Source: Akkermansiaceae bacterium UBA2381
GTDB taxonomy: Bacteria; Verrucomicrobiota; Verrucomicrobiia; Verrucomicrobiales; DEV007
DNA: 64,000 nucleotides
Reading direction: 5' to 3'
Assembly: GCA_002344215.1 (NCBI GenBank)
Contig: DDSV01000009.1
Location: forward strand, 50,355 to 114,354
Shown: piece by piece, positions 34,404 through 42,132 of the stretch
Layout: the number at the start of each line of letters is the position of its first letter
Numbering within the stretch: the first letter of the stretch is position 1
Program-made: the position numbers and the translations under genes
The notes under the pieces: model-generated
The model's input: only the letters and a program-made list of their open reading frames with translations
Databases searched by the model: none
What the model was told of the DNA's origin: nothing

Positions 34404-36757
34404 ATCGATCATTCCTCCCCTCCATCTTTTTCTTTATCTCCATCTTCCTCGTATCGAGTTCACCCGCGCAGGAGGCAACGACCCTTCCAGCCACTTTACC
34501 GCTCGACTGGACCGACGAGGATTTCTCCGCCCGCGTAATGGACGGTGCCCACGCCTTTGTCGAGGCGGAGATCGCGGAGACCCTGCTCACCCCTCCGGCT
34601 TTCCCGCTCGATGAGGAGGAGCGTAAGACCTTTGTCGAAGCCTCCCGCCTCGCGCTCAGGGAAAAACTCGGCGTCGTCGATGACCGGCTCCCGCCCCGGC
34701 TGGAATTCATTTCCCGCGATCCGGTTTCCTTCGAAGGCGAGCCGTCCACGGCCCGGGTGGCGGAGGGTCCCGGCTTCAGTGTCTATCAGGTGCGCTGGCC
34801 GGTGCTGGAGGACTTTTACGCCGAGGGGCTCTATGTGAATCCCGTCAGTGAAGATTCCGGAGCGACGAGTCCGCCCCTCATGGTACTGATGCCCGACGCG
34901 GACGAGACGCCCGAGGATGTCCTCGGTCTCACCCCGCGACTTCAGCCGCATCAGCAGATCGCCCTGCGTTTTGCGACCGCCGGATTTCGTCTCCTCATTC
35001 CCGCACCCCTGAACCGTCAGATCTACGGAGGTCCGGACGGGAAGGACGAAGCCATCCTCAAAACGAATCAAAGTCATCGCGAATGGATCTACCGTCAGGC
35101 GTTTCAAATGGGACGCCATCCGCTCGGCTACGAGATGCAGTCCATGCTCGCCGCGCTGGACTGGTTTCATCAAAGCTTTCCCGGGGCCGAGGTCACCTTT
35201 GCCGGATATGGCGAGGGAGGACGCGCCGCTTTTTACGGGGCGGCGATCGATCCGAGGGTGAGCCACGCCTTTGTCAGCGGCGCCTTTGGCTCGAGAAACG
35301 CCGCCTGGGAGGAACCAATCGACCGGCATCTTTTTAATCTGCTTCCGGCGCATGGCGATGCCGGGGTTGCGGCCCTCATCCATCCACGCACGCTCCTCGT
35401 CGAGCACACCGCCTTTCCGGAAGTGAAGGACAGGAAAGGATCCCTGACCACGCCAACCTACACTTCCGTCGAACTCGAATTCAACCGCATCGCGAAGGTC
35501 ATGAATGCCTTCTCGGTTCCCTCCCAGTTTCTCATCAACGAGGCAGCAGGCAACGCGCGCGGCGACTACCCCTCCGTCGCGGGATTCCTCCAGGCCATCG
35601 CCCACGAAGCCGAGATCAGCCGGACTCCGCCGCTAGCGTTGATGCGGGAGGAGCGTTTCGGATTTAATCCCGACGACCGGCACCGTCGTCTTTTCCTCGG
35701 GATGGAAAAACAGGTTCAGTCCCTCGTGGATCGCTCCGATCAGGCCCGGGATGAGTTCTTCTTTTTTGAAGCCGAACCTGTGCTTCGTCCCGGCTCCTGG
35801 TCCACCGAAAAATCCCACGAGCGGCTCAGCCCGCTGAACTTCCTCACCCGGAGCGAGGAGTGGCGGACCCGATTCGAGGAGGAGATCATCGGCACCTTCG
35901 ACGAGGAACTTCTTCCCCTCAATCCGCGGAGCCGGAAGATCCGCGAGACGGATGCCTGGACCGCGTGGGATGTCGTGCTTGATGTCTATCCCGGGTTCGA
36001 AGCCTGGGGCCTTTTGATTCTGCCAAAGAATATTCCCGCCGGAGATAAACGCCCCGTCGTGGTCTGTCAGCATGGACGAAACGGCGTGCCGCTCGACACC
36101 GTGGACGAAGGCAAGTCCGCCTACAACGGCTTCGCGGCCCGACTCGCCGAAGAGGGTTTCATCACCTTCGCACCGCACAATCTCTATCGCGGCGAAGACC
36201 GCTACCGCTGGCTCGACCGCAAGGCGAATCTGATCGGAGGAACCCTCTTCACCTTCATCACCGCCTCCCATCGACAGACCCTGAGCTGGTTGAAAACCCT
36301 GCCCGAAGTTGATGGTAAACACATCGCCTTTTACGGACTGAGTTACGGAGGCGAAACCGCGGTGCGGGTCCCGGCGGTGATTCCTGACTACTGTCTCTCG
36401 ATCTGCTCGGGAGATTTTAACCATTGGACCCGCAAGGTCGCCGACCCCGACTTTCCGGGCGGATTTATGAAAAGCATCGAGTGGGAAATGCCCTACTGGA
36501 ACATGGGCTCACGATTCGATTACGCCGAGATGGCCGGTCTCATTTTTCCACGACCCTTTTTTGTCGAGCGTGGCCATCATGACCGCGTCTCCACCGACGA
36601 ATGGGTCGCACACGAGTATGCCAAAGTCCGCCGGCTCTATGCGAGCTTCGGGATGGAGGAAAAGACCGGGATCGAGTTTTTCCACGGCGGGCATTCGATT
36701 AACGGGCAGGGAAGCTTCGAGTTTCTGCGCCGGTTTTTGGGAAGGGCAGGGGAGTAG
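34400..36757 (+). CDS. Exported two-domain alpha/beta hydrolase, N-terminal domain lacking the nucleophile
   Basis: 785 aa with a signal peptide (FLPSIFFFISIFLVSSSPAQ). Two hydrolase-like domains occur in tandem. The C-terminal one (about 500-785) is intact: strand-turn motif FYGLSYGGETA with Ser at about 647 (GxSxG), oxyanion-type QHGRNG, and a catalytic His in FFHGGHSINGQG (about 763); it resembles acetyl xylan esterase/dienelactone hydrolase-type enzymes. The N-terminal one (about 120-420) keeps the fold pattern (SPPLMVLMPDADE, AGFRLLIPAPLNRQIYGG) but its elbow reads FAGYGEGGRAAFYG, with Glu in place of Ser, so it is probably non-catalytic. It overlaps the DUF4403 gene by 4 nt. A polysaccharide deacetylase role is inference. 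Confidence 0.8.
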   Translation: MNRSFLPSIFFFISIFLVSSSPAQEATTLPATLPLDWTDEDFSARVMDGAHAFVEAEIAETLLTPPAFPLDEEERKTFVEASRLALREKLGVVDDRLPPRLEFISRDPVSFEGEPSTARVAEGPGFSVYQVRWPVLEDFYAEGLYVNPVSEDSGATSPPLMVLMPDADETPEDVLGLTPRLQPHQQIALRFATAGFRLLIPAPLNRQIYGGPDGKDEAILKTNQSHREWIYRQAFQMGRHPLGYEMQSMLAALDWFHQSFPGAEVTFAGYGEGGRAAFYGAAIDPRVSHAFVSGAFGSRNAAWEEPIDRHLFNLLPAHGDAGVAALIHPRTLLVEHTAFPEVKDRKGSLTTPTYTSVELEFNRIAKVMNAFSVPSQFLINEAAGNARGDYPSVAGFLQAIAHEAEISRTPPLALMREERFGFNPDDRHRRLFLGMEKQVQSLVDRSDQARDEFFFFEAEPVLRPGSWSTEKSHERLSPLNFLTRSEEWRTRFEEEIIGTFDEELLPLNPRSRKIRETDAWTAWDVVLDVYPGFEAWGLLILPKNIPAGDKRPVVVCQHGRNGVPLDTVDEGKSAYNGFAARLAEEGFITFAPHNLYRGEDRYRWLDRKANLIGGTLFTFITASHRQTLSWLKTLPEVDGKHIAFYGLSYGGETAVRVPAVIPDYCLSICSGDFNHWTRKVADPDFPGGFMKSIEWEMPYWNMGSRFDYAEMAGLIFPRPFFVERGHHDRVSTDEWVAHEYAKVRRLYASFGMEEKTGIEFFHGGHSINGQGSFEFLRRFLGRAGE

Positions 36758-36815
36758 GGGGTTCGGAGTGGCTCGCGGGTGGGCGCCGATCCCCGGTATC
36801 CCGAAACCAGGGAAA

Positions 36816-36832
36816 GGGGCTTATCAAGCCCC
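36816..36832. terminator. Hairpin downstream of the esterase gene
   Basis: GGGGCTT-ATC-AAGCCCC forms a 7-bp perfect stem with a 3-nt loop, about 60 nt after the esterase stop and 25 nt past the convergent integrase remnant. There is no T-tract, so a Rho-independent terminator is only possible; it may be a dispersed repeat. Confidence 0.4.
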
Positions 36833-36857
36833 TCCGCGCAAGGCCGGGGAGCCAAAG

Positions 36858-36945
36858 TCAAGCCGCCAGACCATCGAGCGGACTCACTATTCCGAGACCA
36901 TGTGCTCCCGTCGCGACGTGCAGGTAGATCTCCGTCGTGGAGTCG
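36858..36945 (-). pseudogene. Integron-type tyrosine integrase, C-terminal remnant
   Basis: The minus-strand frame ending at the TGA (36858-36860) closes with STTEIYLHV and then GLGIVSPLDGLAA. This matches the C-terminal signature of integron integrases (TT-IYTHV with the catalytic Tyr, then G-GV-SPLD-L). Just upstream a frame-shifted LADSE replaces the expected LGHSD helix start, and further upstream (to 37214) the frame is open but I recognise neither the RHSFATH box nor other integrase blocks, so only the tail survives. Its position and orientation, at the left end of a cassette-like array and pointing away from it, are those of intI in an integron. The rest of 36758-37320 contains no other gene I can support. 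Confidence 0.55.
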
Positions 36946-37313
36946 AGGTGCGCGCTCCGAGTCAGCCAGCCTGCAGGCTGCCCGAAGGGGGCGATGTTCG
37001 GGAGCACTGAAGGCGCAAATGTCTTCGTGACCGGGGATCTCCAGAGAAACGCTGAGTAGCAGAGGAGTTTTTGACGGTTTTGACGAGAAATCTTTGGGAC
37101 CGGCCCTCGTCCTTGCATCGACGTAAACAAGCAAATCCGGGAACATGAAGTAGTGATATCAGGAAGGGAATCCGGGCCGAACTTCCGTCCTCTTCGGCAC
37201 TCTGATATGCGCACCTCGATCCGAATATTCCTTGTCAGGGCGGGGTTTTTTACGCATTCTCGGGCTCGACCGTCGAGGTGATATTACTTCGGACGGTCAT
37301 ACGAATAAATACT

Positions 37314-37320
37314 GTTCGAT
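37314..37320 (+). other. Candidate attI/first cassette junction
   Basis: GTTCGAT immediately before the GTG start of the first small ORF. It is the same kind of GTT box that ends the attC-like sites further right, and it lies where the attI-cassette junction would be expected between the integrase remnant and the first cassette. Confidence 0.35.
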
Positions 37321-37707
37321 GTGAAAACGAAACTTAAACAAGCTCTGCTGGAACTGAAGGGCCTGAGGAACGTCTTCATCGCCACAATGGAATCTGACAG
37401 CACTTGGAGACTCGATGTAAACAACAATGGAAAACTAAACCGAGGAATTACCCTTGAGGCTATGCCCGTAGACTCCTTCGTAACCGAACTCCTCCAAGAA
37501 GCGGGATCTGAGAACGATGCCAGAGAAAACACGATGGCATCTGGGAATGTCTACCTAGATACCGAAAATGAGCGCCATCGAATTTGGCTCGTATGGTCGT
37601 CCGAACTCCTAGCAGGTGCGTTCGTCCGGGGAGTCTTCTGCGACAATGGCAGCGCAACAAGCATCGAACACGGCGAGGGTGGCAAGGCTTCGCCTGCCAC
37701 CTCTTGA
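37321..37707 (+). CDS. Hypothetical protein, putative integron cassette 1
   Basis: 128 aa, GTG start (the ATG two bases upstream runs into a stop). No signal peptide, no recognisable domain: it begins MKTKLKQALLELKGLRNVFI and ends with EHGEGGKASPATS, the last ~12 residues being encoded by the palindromic attC-like site. The first ~85 residues look like a small alpha/beta protein. A-rich codon use (AAA, AAC) differs from the GC-rich chromosomal neighbours. It is the first of a series of short same-strand ORFs separated by palindromes. Confidence 0.6.
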   Translation: MKTKLKQALLELKGLRNVFIATMESDSTWRLDVNNNGKLNRGITLEAMPVDSFVTELLQEAGSENDARENTMASGNVYLDTENERHRIWLVWSSELLAGAFVRGVFCDNGSATSIEHGEGGKASPATS

Positions 37708-37716
37708 TCGATAGGC
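37670..37716 (+). repeat. attC-like palindromic site 1
   Basis: A stem GTGGCAAGGC-TTC-GCCTGCCAC (37680-37700) is flanked by CGGCGAGG on the left and CTCTTGATCGATAGGC on the right, ending in the box GATAGGC (37710-37716), one change from the attC R' consensus GTTRRRY. It is homologous to the site at 39097-39142. The next gene starts 9 nt later. Confidence 0.5.
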
Positions 37717-37725
37717 AAAATAGAT

Positions 37726-38109
37726 ATGAAAACGAAATACCCTATCCTGGTACTCCTGCTCACAGTTACGTCGAATCTTGTGGGAGAAGGAGAGAGGCCA
37801 ATATTCAATATCGAGCCTCAGGACGTCCAATCTGTCCAAATCGAATTGGAGCCCAAAAAATCGATTCAAGTTCGAGTCTTCATCTCCAGCCTCGAGAAGC
37901 TTAAAGAGTGGCAGAAGCTCCAAAACGGGAACTTCATGAAACCAGTGATCATGCAGGTTAGTGGCGAGAGAGTTGAATTAATGCTTATGTTTGAGGCCCC
38001 TAATTTCGGCACGAACACTTCCTTCGCATTTTTTTTCAACGAAATGGAGGACGCGTTGGAGTTGGTCTACAGACTGCTTCCAGAACGGAGGCCTATCCAG
38101 TCGGAGTGA
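37726..38109 (+). CDS. Small exported hypothetical protein, putative cassette 2
   Basis: 127 aa. Signal peptide MKTKYPILVLLLTVTSNLVG. The mature part (about 105 aa) is a single small domain with VQIELEPKKSIQVRVFISSL and EDALELVYRLLPE; I do not recognise the family. It starts 9 nt after the box of attC-like site 1 and its end overlaps attC-like site 2. Codon use is AT-richer than the flanking chromosome. The first residues MKTK match those of cassette 1, but the proteins are otherwise unrelated. Confidence 0.6.
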   Translation: MKTKYPILVLLLTVTSNLVGEGERPIFNIEPQDVQSVQIELEPKKSIQVRVFISSLEKLKEWQKLQNGNFMKPVIMQVSGERVELMLMFEAPNFGTNTSFAFFFNEMEDALELVYRLLPERRPIQSE

Positions 38110-38158
38110 TCAACTCCGAGTCGCTGCGCTCCTCTGCGTGATCATCCTCTACGTTCTG
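38081..38158 (+). repeat. attC-like palindromic site 2
   Basis: Outer arms CAGAAC (38081-38086) and GTTCTG (38153-38158) are complementary and carry the AAC/GTT triplets of attC sites. Inside them GAGG (near 38088) pairs with CCTC (near 38146), and TGATCA (near 38107) with TGATCA (near 38139). Total about 78 nt, within the range known for attC. The next gene starts 8 nt after the right arm. Confidence 0.5.
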
Positions 38159-38165
38159 TGAAAAC

Positions 38166-39098
38166 ATGAGACTCGTGGCCGCCATTTGTTTCTTGATCGC
38201 CGCTACGTCAGCACGCGCGGCCGAACCTCTTGTGTCACTAGACTATTCAAATGCTTTGCGGATTCCAAACCGCCATATTCAGATTTCCATTGGTTCCAAT
38301 GGTGCCTTGGCAGTGGCGACCACTTCCAGAGGCAAAGAAAAAGTGTCACGGCAGATGCAGCTCCCGCCAGTGGCGATGCAAGATCTGAAGAAGGAATTGG
38401 AAGGAGTCGATTGGAAAAAGGTGTCGTCGGACAAGGTGAAGGGGCTGGATGGGACCTCAGTTCAACTTTCCTACGGGAAGGTATCTGCCTCGCTGTGGTC
38501 GCCTGACTATGATTCCAAGGAACGAGGATTGAGTCATATCCAAAAAATCATTGAGAGGATATTTAATCTTTCCGGACTTGATCGAACCGGCATGCCCATG
38601 ATACCAACGCAGAACCAAGTGCGGCTGGACGAATCAACGATGGAAGGAACCACTCTATGGGACTTGCTCATCCGGCCCACGATTGGCCTTCATTTCGCGA
38701 GATTTGCCCTTTTTATCCTGATCGCACTCCCGATTGAAATTTTCTGTGACCTGAGATCACGGTGCTTCGCCTGCTCGTTCACCACGATCTGCCTTCAACT
38801 CCTGATCGGTGTCTCGGCCACGATTGCCTCCTATTACTTTTACACCACTTTTTATCCGCCAGGCGAGCGGATGCACTCACCAGCCTGGTATTATCCCATG
38901 ACGATCACCGCTCTCCTGCTCGCCATCGGGACCTTCTCAATTGGAATTTGGAGCGAACTTAGACGGGGCCAACGGTCAACGTGTGTGCTACGAGGCGTAA
39001 CATTCTCTTTGACGGTATTCTTCGCGATCACGGCGATAATGACGCCCTTTGAACTTAACAGGGCGATCGAGAAATGGGAAACGGAGAAACAGAACTAG
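38166..39098 (+). CDS. Hypothetical membrane protein, putative cassette 3
   Basis: 310 aa. Signal peptide (LVAAICFLIAATSARA), an extracytoplasmic N-terminal half (about 20-165; VSRQMQLPPVAMQDLKKEL) and a membrane domain with about four helices in the second half: FARFALFILIALPIEIF, FTTICLQLLIGVSATIASYY, WYYPMTITALLLAIGTFSIG and VTFSLTVFFAITAIMTPF. No family recognised. It starts 6 nt after attC-like site 2 and is followed by attC-like site 3. It is the largest ORF of the array. Confidence 0.65.
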   Translation: MRLVAAICFLIAATSARAAEPLVSLDYSNALRIPNRHIQISIGSNGALAVATTSRGKEKVSRQMQLPPVAMQDLKKELEGVDWKKVSSDKVKGLDGTSVQLSYGKVSASLWSPDYDSKERGLSHIQKIIERIFNLSGLDRTGMPMIPTQNQVRLDESTMEGTTLWDLLIRPTIGLHFARFALFILIALPIEIFCDLRSRCFACSFTTICLQLLIGVSATIASYYFYTTFYPPGERMHSPAWYYPMTITALLLAIGTFSIGIWSELRRGQRSTCVLRGVTFSLTVFFAITAIMTPFELNRAIEKWETEKQN

Positions 39099-39142
39099 GC
39101 GAGGATGGCAAGGCTTCGCCCGCCATCTCTTGAACGTTCGCC
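39091..39142 (+). repeat. attC-like palindromic site 3
   Basis: AGGCGAGG, a stem GATGGCAAGGC-TTC-GCCCGCCATC, then CTCTTGAAC and the box GTTCGCC (39136-39142). AGGCGA and TTCGCCT at the two ends are complementary. About 36 of 45 positions match site 1 by eye, and several differences keep the stem paired (GTGGC/GCCAC versus ATGGC/GCCAT). The next ATG is 7 nt after the box. Confidence 0.55.
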
Positions 39143-39149
39143 TTAAAAG

Positions 39150-39602
39150 ATGACGAGACGAAGGAAAATCAAGATCAGCATCGTCTGGATCAGCGTTCTA
39201 CTCGTCGTGTATGTCGGATCGTATTCGATTAATTCTGCGGCAGGTGGGTACTGGATGAAGCCTGATCGAGACGGTAGGGATCGGTGGTCAGCGGGGATGT
39301 CGGCGACGACCGCGATATTATTTCAACCTGCGATTGGGTATTACACGCCCTTTGGATGTGACCTGATCGGAACCGTTTTTGCGCCGCTGATTCGTTTGGA
39401 CCGGCGATATTTCCATCCGACACATTACCTGACAGATGACGGAGTATTCGAGTGGGCAGCATCCGTGCCGATTTCGGAAATACATCCTTCCTTCCGGGAA
39501 GAATCTCGGAAAGAGCGTGAAGAGTCGTCAAGAAAATCCGAAAGCAAACCAGACGCGAACACGGCGGCGCAGACAACGGCTTCGCCGTCGTCTGGCCTTT
39601 GA
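39150..39602 (+). CDS. Small membrane-anchored hypothetical protein, putative cassette 4
   Basis: 150 aa. N-terminal Arg/Lys cluster (MTRRRKIKIS) followed by one hydrophobic helix (IVWISVLLVVYVGSYSI), then a soluble part with YWMKPDRDGRDRWSAGMS and YYTPFGCDLIGTVFAPLIRL. The C-terminal ~30 residues are low complexity (Ser/Glu/Lys/Ala) and overlap the next palindromic site. No family recognised. It lies between attC-like sites 3 and 4 on the same strand as the rest of the array. Confidence 0.55.
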   Translation: MTRRRKIKISIVWISVLLVVYVGSYSINSAAGGYWMKPDRDGRDRWSAGMSATTAILFQPAIGYYTPFGCDLIGTVFAPLIRLDRRYFHPTHYLTDDGVFEWAASVPISEIHPSFREESRKEREESSRKSESKPDANTAAQTTASPSSGL

Positions 39603-39611
39603 CGTTGTGCG
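39554..39611 (+). repeat. attC-like palindromic site 4
   Basis: Left arm CGCGAAC (39554-39560), inner stem CAGACAACGG-CTTCG-CCGTCGTCTG (one mismatch), right arm GTTGTGCG (39604-39611). The length of 58 nt equals a classical short attC (59-base element). The next gene's ATG is 6 nt downstream. Extruded as a hairpin, the inner stem would leave an unpaired base, as attC sites commonly do. Confidence 0.5.
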
Positions 39612-39616
39612 AGAAG

Positions 39617-40177
39617 ATGACTAGACCAAGGTGTAGGATGATGGTTTTACTCGTGCTCTTGATCGCGATCATCGTCGCTGCGCCATTGACTTTCAATTGG
39701 GAGCTTCACTGGAACTTGTACTCGGGTGAGGAACGACTCGTTTCGTCCCTTTTTGGACTTCCGGGAATTCCCCATCCGCGAAAACCGACGGAACTCTCTC
39801 AATGGAGAGCATTCGACGGACATGGCGAGGAGTGGATCAACGTAGCCACCAAGCCCAAGATAAGCGGACTTCTTGTCAACTTGTGTCACGTGAAGATCAC
39901 AAATTATCTGATCGATATTCGACCCCTCATAACCGACCCCAATAATCGCGCGATTTGTTCCGAGTTGATTCTCAATGATCTCAAGTCCGGAAGGGACATC
40001 TGCAAGACCAGCAAACGAACTGGTCGCTTCCGAGATGCGCTCACCAACCTCTATTTTGATTCTATCGCAGTTGATCAACCCGCTTCAGAAAGGCAACTTC
40101 GCGTTCTTTGGGAACGATCGGAGAACGCACAACAAAACGCGGCTGGACAACCCGCTCCTCGCCCCTTGTCGAAATGA
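39617..40177 (+). CDS. Membrane-anchored hypothetical protein, putative cassette 5
   Basis: About 186 aa from the ATG at 39617 (MTRPRCRMMVLLVLLIAIIV); the frame opens 18 nt earlier inside the attC-like site, so I choose this later start. One N-terminal helix, then a soluble domain with HWNLYSGEERLVSSLFGLP and LLVNLCHVKITNYLIDIRPL. The C-terminal ~20 residues (ENAQQNAAGQPAPRPLSK) are encoded by the left half of attC-like site 5. No family recognised. Confidence 0.55.
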   Translation: MTRPRCRMMVLLVLLIAIIVAAPLTFNWELHWNLYSGEERLVSSLFGLPGIPHPRKPTELSQWRAFDGHGEEWINVATKPKISGLLVNLCHVKITNYLIDIRPLITDPNNRAICSELILNDLKSGRDICKTSKRTGRFRDALTNLYFDSIAVDQPASERQLRVLWERSENAQQNAAGQPAPRPLSK

Positions 40178-40252
40178 CGCTCGTAACTTTAATCCTTAAA
40201 CCCGTTGTGGCGTGGCGCTCCCGGTAGCGGGTGCCAGCGCTTGACGTTCTGC
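40119..40252 (+). repeat. attC-like palindromic site 5
   Basis: Left arm GAGAAC (40121-40126), inner left GCGGCTGGACAACCCGCT (40139-40156), inner right AGCGGGTGCCAGCGC (40226-40240), right box GTTCTGC (40246-40252). The inner segments pair with small bulges, and GAGAAC pairs with GTTCTG except one position. About 132 nt, like long attC sites. The next ATG follows 6 nt later. Confidence 0.5.
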
Positions 40253-40258
40253 TAAGAA

Positions 40259-40717
40259 ATGAATCAACTCGGATTCAACATACTCCCAATCGATGACGGG
40301 CGGTACTCTGTCGCGGATCCGTTGGTTGATGGTGAACGGCTCATTAGTCTGCTCCGCAAGCACGAGACTCCATTCGCCAAACGCGAGGGACACGCGGACA
40401 TCGCTGGAGCATACATGGGATTCCCACCTCAGGAAGTATTCCTTCCATCGAAGAGATTCTTGGGGGACTGCGAGGATTTCGACAGCGAGGACGATATGGT
40501 CGCGATCTTAGGTTGCGACTGTGGGTGCGGCGGATGCTGGCCATTTCTCGCTCGTATCGAGGTGACGGGCACGAAAGTTCGTTGGACGGATTTCAAGCAG
40601 CCTCACCGTGGCAAGGATGCGGTTGCTGGATACTGGGATTACTCAAAGTTCCCCAAGTTTGAATTCGATCTAGAACAATATCGCGAAGCCCTTACGCTAC
40701 CGGAAGCACAACAATAA
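40259..40717 (+). CDS. Hypothetical protein with CDCGCGGCW motif, putative cassette 6
   Basis: 152 aa, soluble, no signal peptide. The central motif GCDCGCGGCWPFLARIEV contains four Cys in nine residues and a WPF turn, followed by VRWTDFKQPHRG; I recall this pattern from widespread bacterial proteins of unknown function, often mobile. The Cys cluster could bind zinc. It starts with ATG 6 nt after attC-like site 5. It is the last complete small ORF before the IS91-type insertion. Confidence 0.65.
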   Translation: MNQLGFNILPIDDGRYSVADPLVDGERLISLLRKHETPFAKREGHADIAGAYMGFPPQEVFLPSKRFLGDCEDFDSEDDMVAILGCDCGCGGCWPFLARIEVTGTKVRWTDFKQPHRGKDAVAGYWDYSKFPKFEFDLEQYREALTLPEAQQ

Positions 40718-41025
40718 AGGGTGTGGCCAAGTCGAGGAACGAGACCTTGGACTACACCCATAGTTGAACAAGCCCGGCGAGGGCTGGATTCGTCCTTATG
40801 CGGACTGTGTCTGTCGCTTTGTTAGGGACGATCCGGGAAAGGAGTGCCGCGGCTTGGCGGACCGCGGAAAAATCCCCGCAGCGGGGACCTGAACCCGCGA
40901 GCCGTGACCTTCTGACAGGCCTTCGATTTCAATGTCAGGTAATGATAGCGCCGTCATGCACAAGCGGGCCGATCCGGAGAGCTCTCCGTCCGGTGAACGA
41001 TCTTTCGTGTGTCTGTCAGGAATCA
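40718..41025. other. Non-coding stretch: attC-like fragment and insertion-element end
   Basis: No gene seen. It holds a GGGTGTGG/CTACACCC inverted pair (about 40723-40760), then TAGTTGAACAAGCCCGGCG (40761-40779), matching 43220-43237 across the insertion, a GTTAGGG box (40821-40827), and a perfect palindrome TCCCCGC-A-GCGGGGA (40873-40887) near the transposase end. The last may be part of the element's terminal hairpin. Confidence 0.45.
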
Positions 41026-42126
41026 TCATGAACGCAGGGGTGGTCCTCGAGGGGAGATCCGTTGAATCGTGGCGAGGCGTTTCATGGGAAGGCGGCAGCA
41101 GGAACAGGTCGGAATGCCCATTGCCTCGCGCGGCAATGATTCAGCTGCGACCGGCCCGATGCGCAGGACGCGGCCCGAAAGGAAAGCGACGCGTTCACGC
41201 GTTGCTTTGGCGGCGGGATGGCAAAAGCCGAAGTAGCGGATGGAGCGCAATCCGCGGGGGAGGACGTGGCGCAGGTAGCGGCGGATGAACTCGACTCCGC
41301 TGATCGTCTCGACGCGGGGTCGGCTGCCGTGAGCGCGATCCTTCCATTTGAACGTCACCGTCTCGTCGGTGAGTGAAACGATGCGGCTGTCGCCGAGGGC
41401 GGCGCGTGAAACGTAGGCCCCGAGGTATTTGATCGCGGTCTCTCCGGTTCCGAAGGGTTGGATGTGAATGCCCCACTCCCTGGTCCAGACGACAGGATCG
41501 ACCTGCCAGTGGAGACGCTCGAGTTCTTCGCGAAAGCGACGGCGGAAGCGGCGTGTCATTGCGGGCAGGTGAGCGAGGAAGTTCGCGTTTTTGACCCTGA
41601 CGTAGTGCCCCTCGGCATCGAGGCCTGCGCCCGGAACGAGGTAGTGAATGTGGGGATGGAAGTGAAGGCGCTGGTTCCAGGTGTGGAGCACCCCGGTGAA
41701 CCCGCTCGTGGTGGCACCGAGAACACGCCGGGAAGCGAGGGTCTCGCTGAGCGCTTGTGAAGAGGCGCGGAAGAACACATCGAAAGCCGCCTTTGCCTCC
41801 CGTCCGAAGAACAACTCCCGCAGTTCCTGTGGCAACGTGAAGGTAACCATGAAGTAGGGAGCGTTGATGCGCTTCGCCAGTTCACGCCCGACCCACTCGG
41901 CGGTGGCGGCGCGGCCGCACTGCGGGCAGGCACGGTGGTTGCAACTGTGAAACGCGAACTTGCGTTCGCCACAGGGATCGCAGCCATAGAGGTGCCCGCC
42001 CAATGTCGCGGTGCGGCAATGAGTGATGGCCCAGACGGCACGCTGCCTCGCTTCGCAGAGAACGGGGTGCTCTTTGCGGAAGCGGGGCAGGAACCGGCGG
42101 AGCACGTCGATGACCGTATCGGCCAT
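41026..42126 (-). CDS. IS91-family Y2 HUH transposase
   Basis: 366 aa. N-terminal zinc-binding domain (about 40-85): HCRTATLGGHLYGCDPCGE, then HSCNHRACPQCG. The catalytic domain carries the HUH motif in HFHPHIHYLVPG (HPHIH) and the paired tyrosines of the Y2 type in AIKYLGAYVSR. It nicks one strand and starts rolling-circle transposition. The C-terminus ends with CSCCRLPMKRLA, a possible second zinc site. It is intact, 6 nt downstream of the recombinase gene. Confidence 0.92.
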   Translation of the reverse strand: MADTVIDVLRRFLPRFRKEHPVLCEARQRAVWAITHCRTATLGGHLYGCDPCGERKFAFHSCNHRACPQCGRAATAEWVGRELAKRINAPYFMVTFTLPQELRELFFGREAKAAFDVFFRASSQALSETLASRRVLGATTSGFTGVLHTWNQRLHFHPHIHYLVPGAGLDAEGHYVRVKNANFLAHLPAMTRRFRRRFREELERLHWQVDPVVWTREWGIHIQPFGTGETAIKYLGAYVSRAALGDSRIVSLTDETVTFKWKDRAHGSRPRVETISGVEFIRRYLRHVLPRGLRSIRYFGFCHPAAKATRERVAFLSGRVLRIGPVAAESLPREAMGIPTCSCCRLPMKRLATIQRISPRGPPLRS

Positions 42127-42132
42127 CGAGCC

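Noticed and set aside
36637..37214. Two overlapping minus-strand ORFs upstream of the integrase tail
   Set aside because: Only the C-terminal tail resembles an integrase; the upstream parts show no integrase blocks, so I do not extend the pseudogene over them.
40870..40960. tRNA-like 3' half on the minus strand (GCGGGTTCAGGTCCCCGC)
   Set aside because: The T-arm-like stem is present, but the loop lacks the near-universal A58 and I could not build an acceptor stem or D-arm around it; it is more likely part of the insertion-element terminal hairpins.
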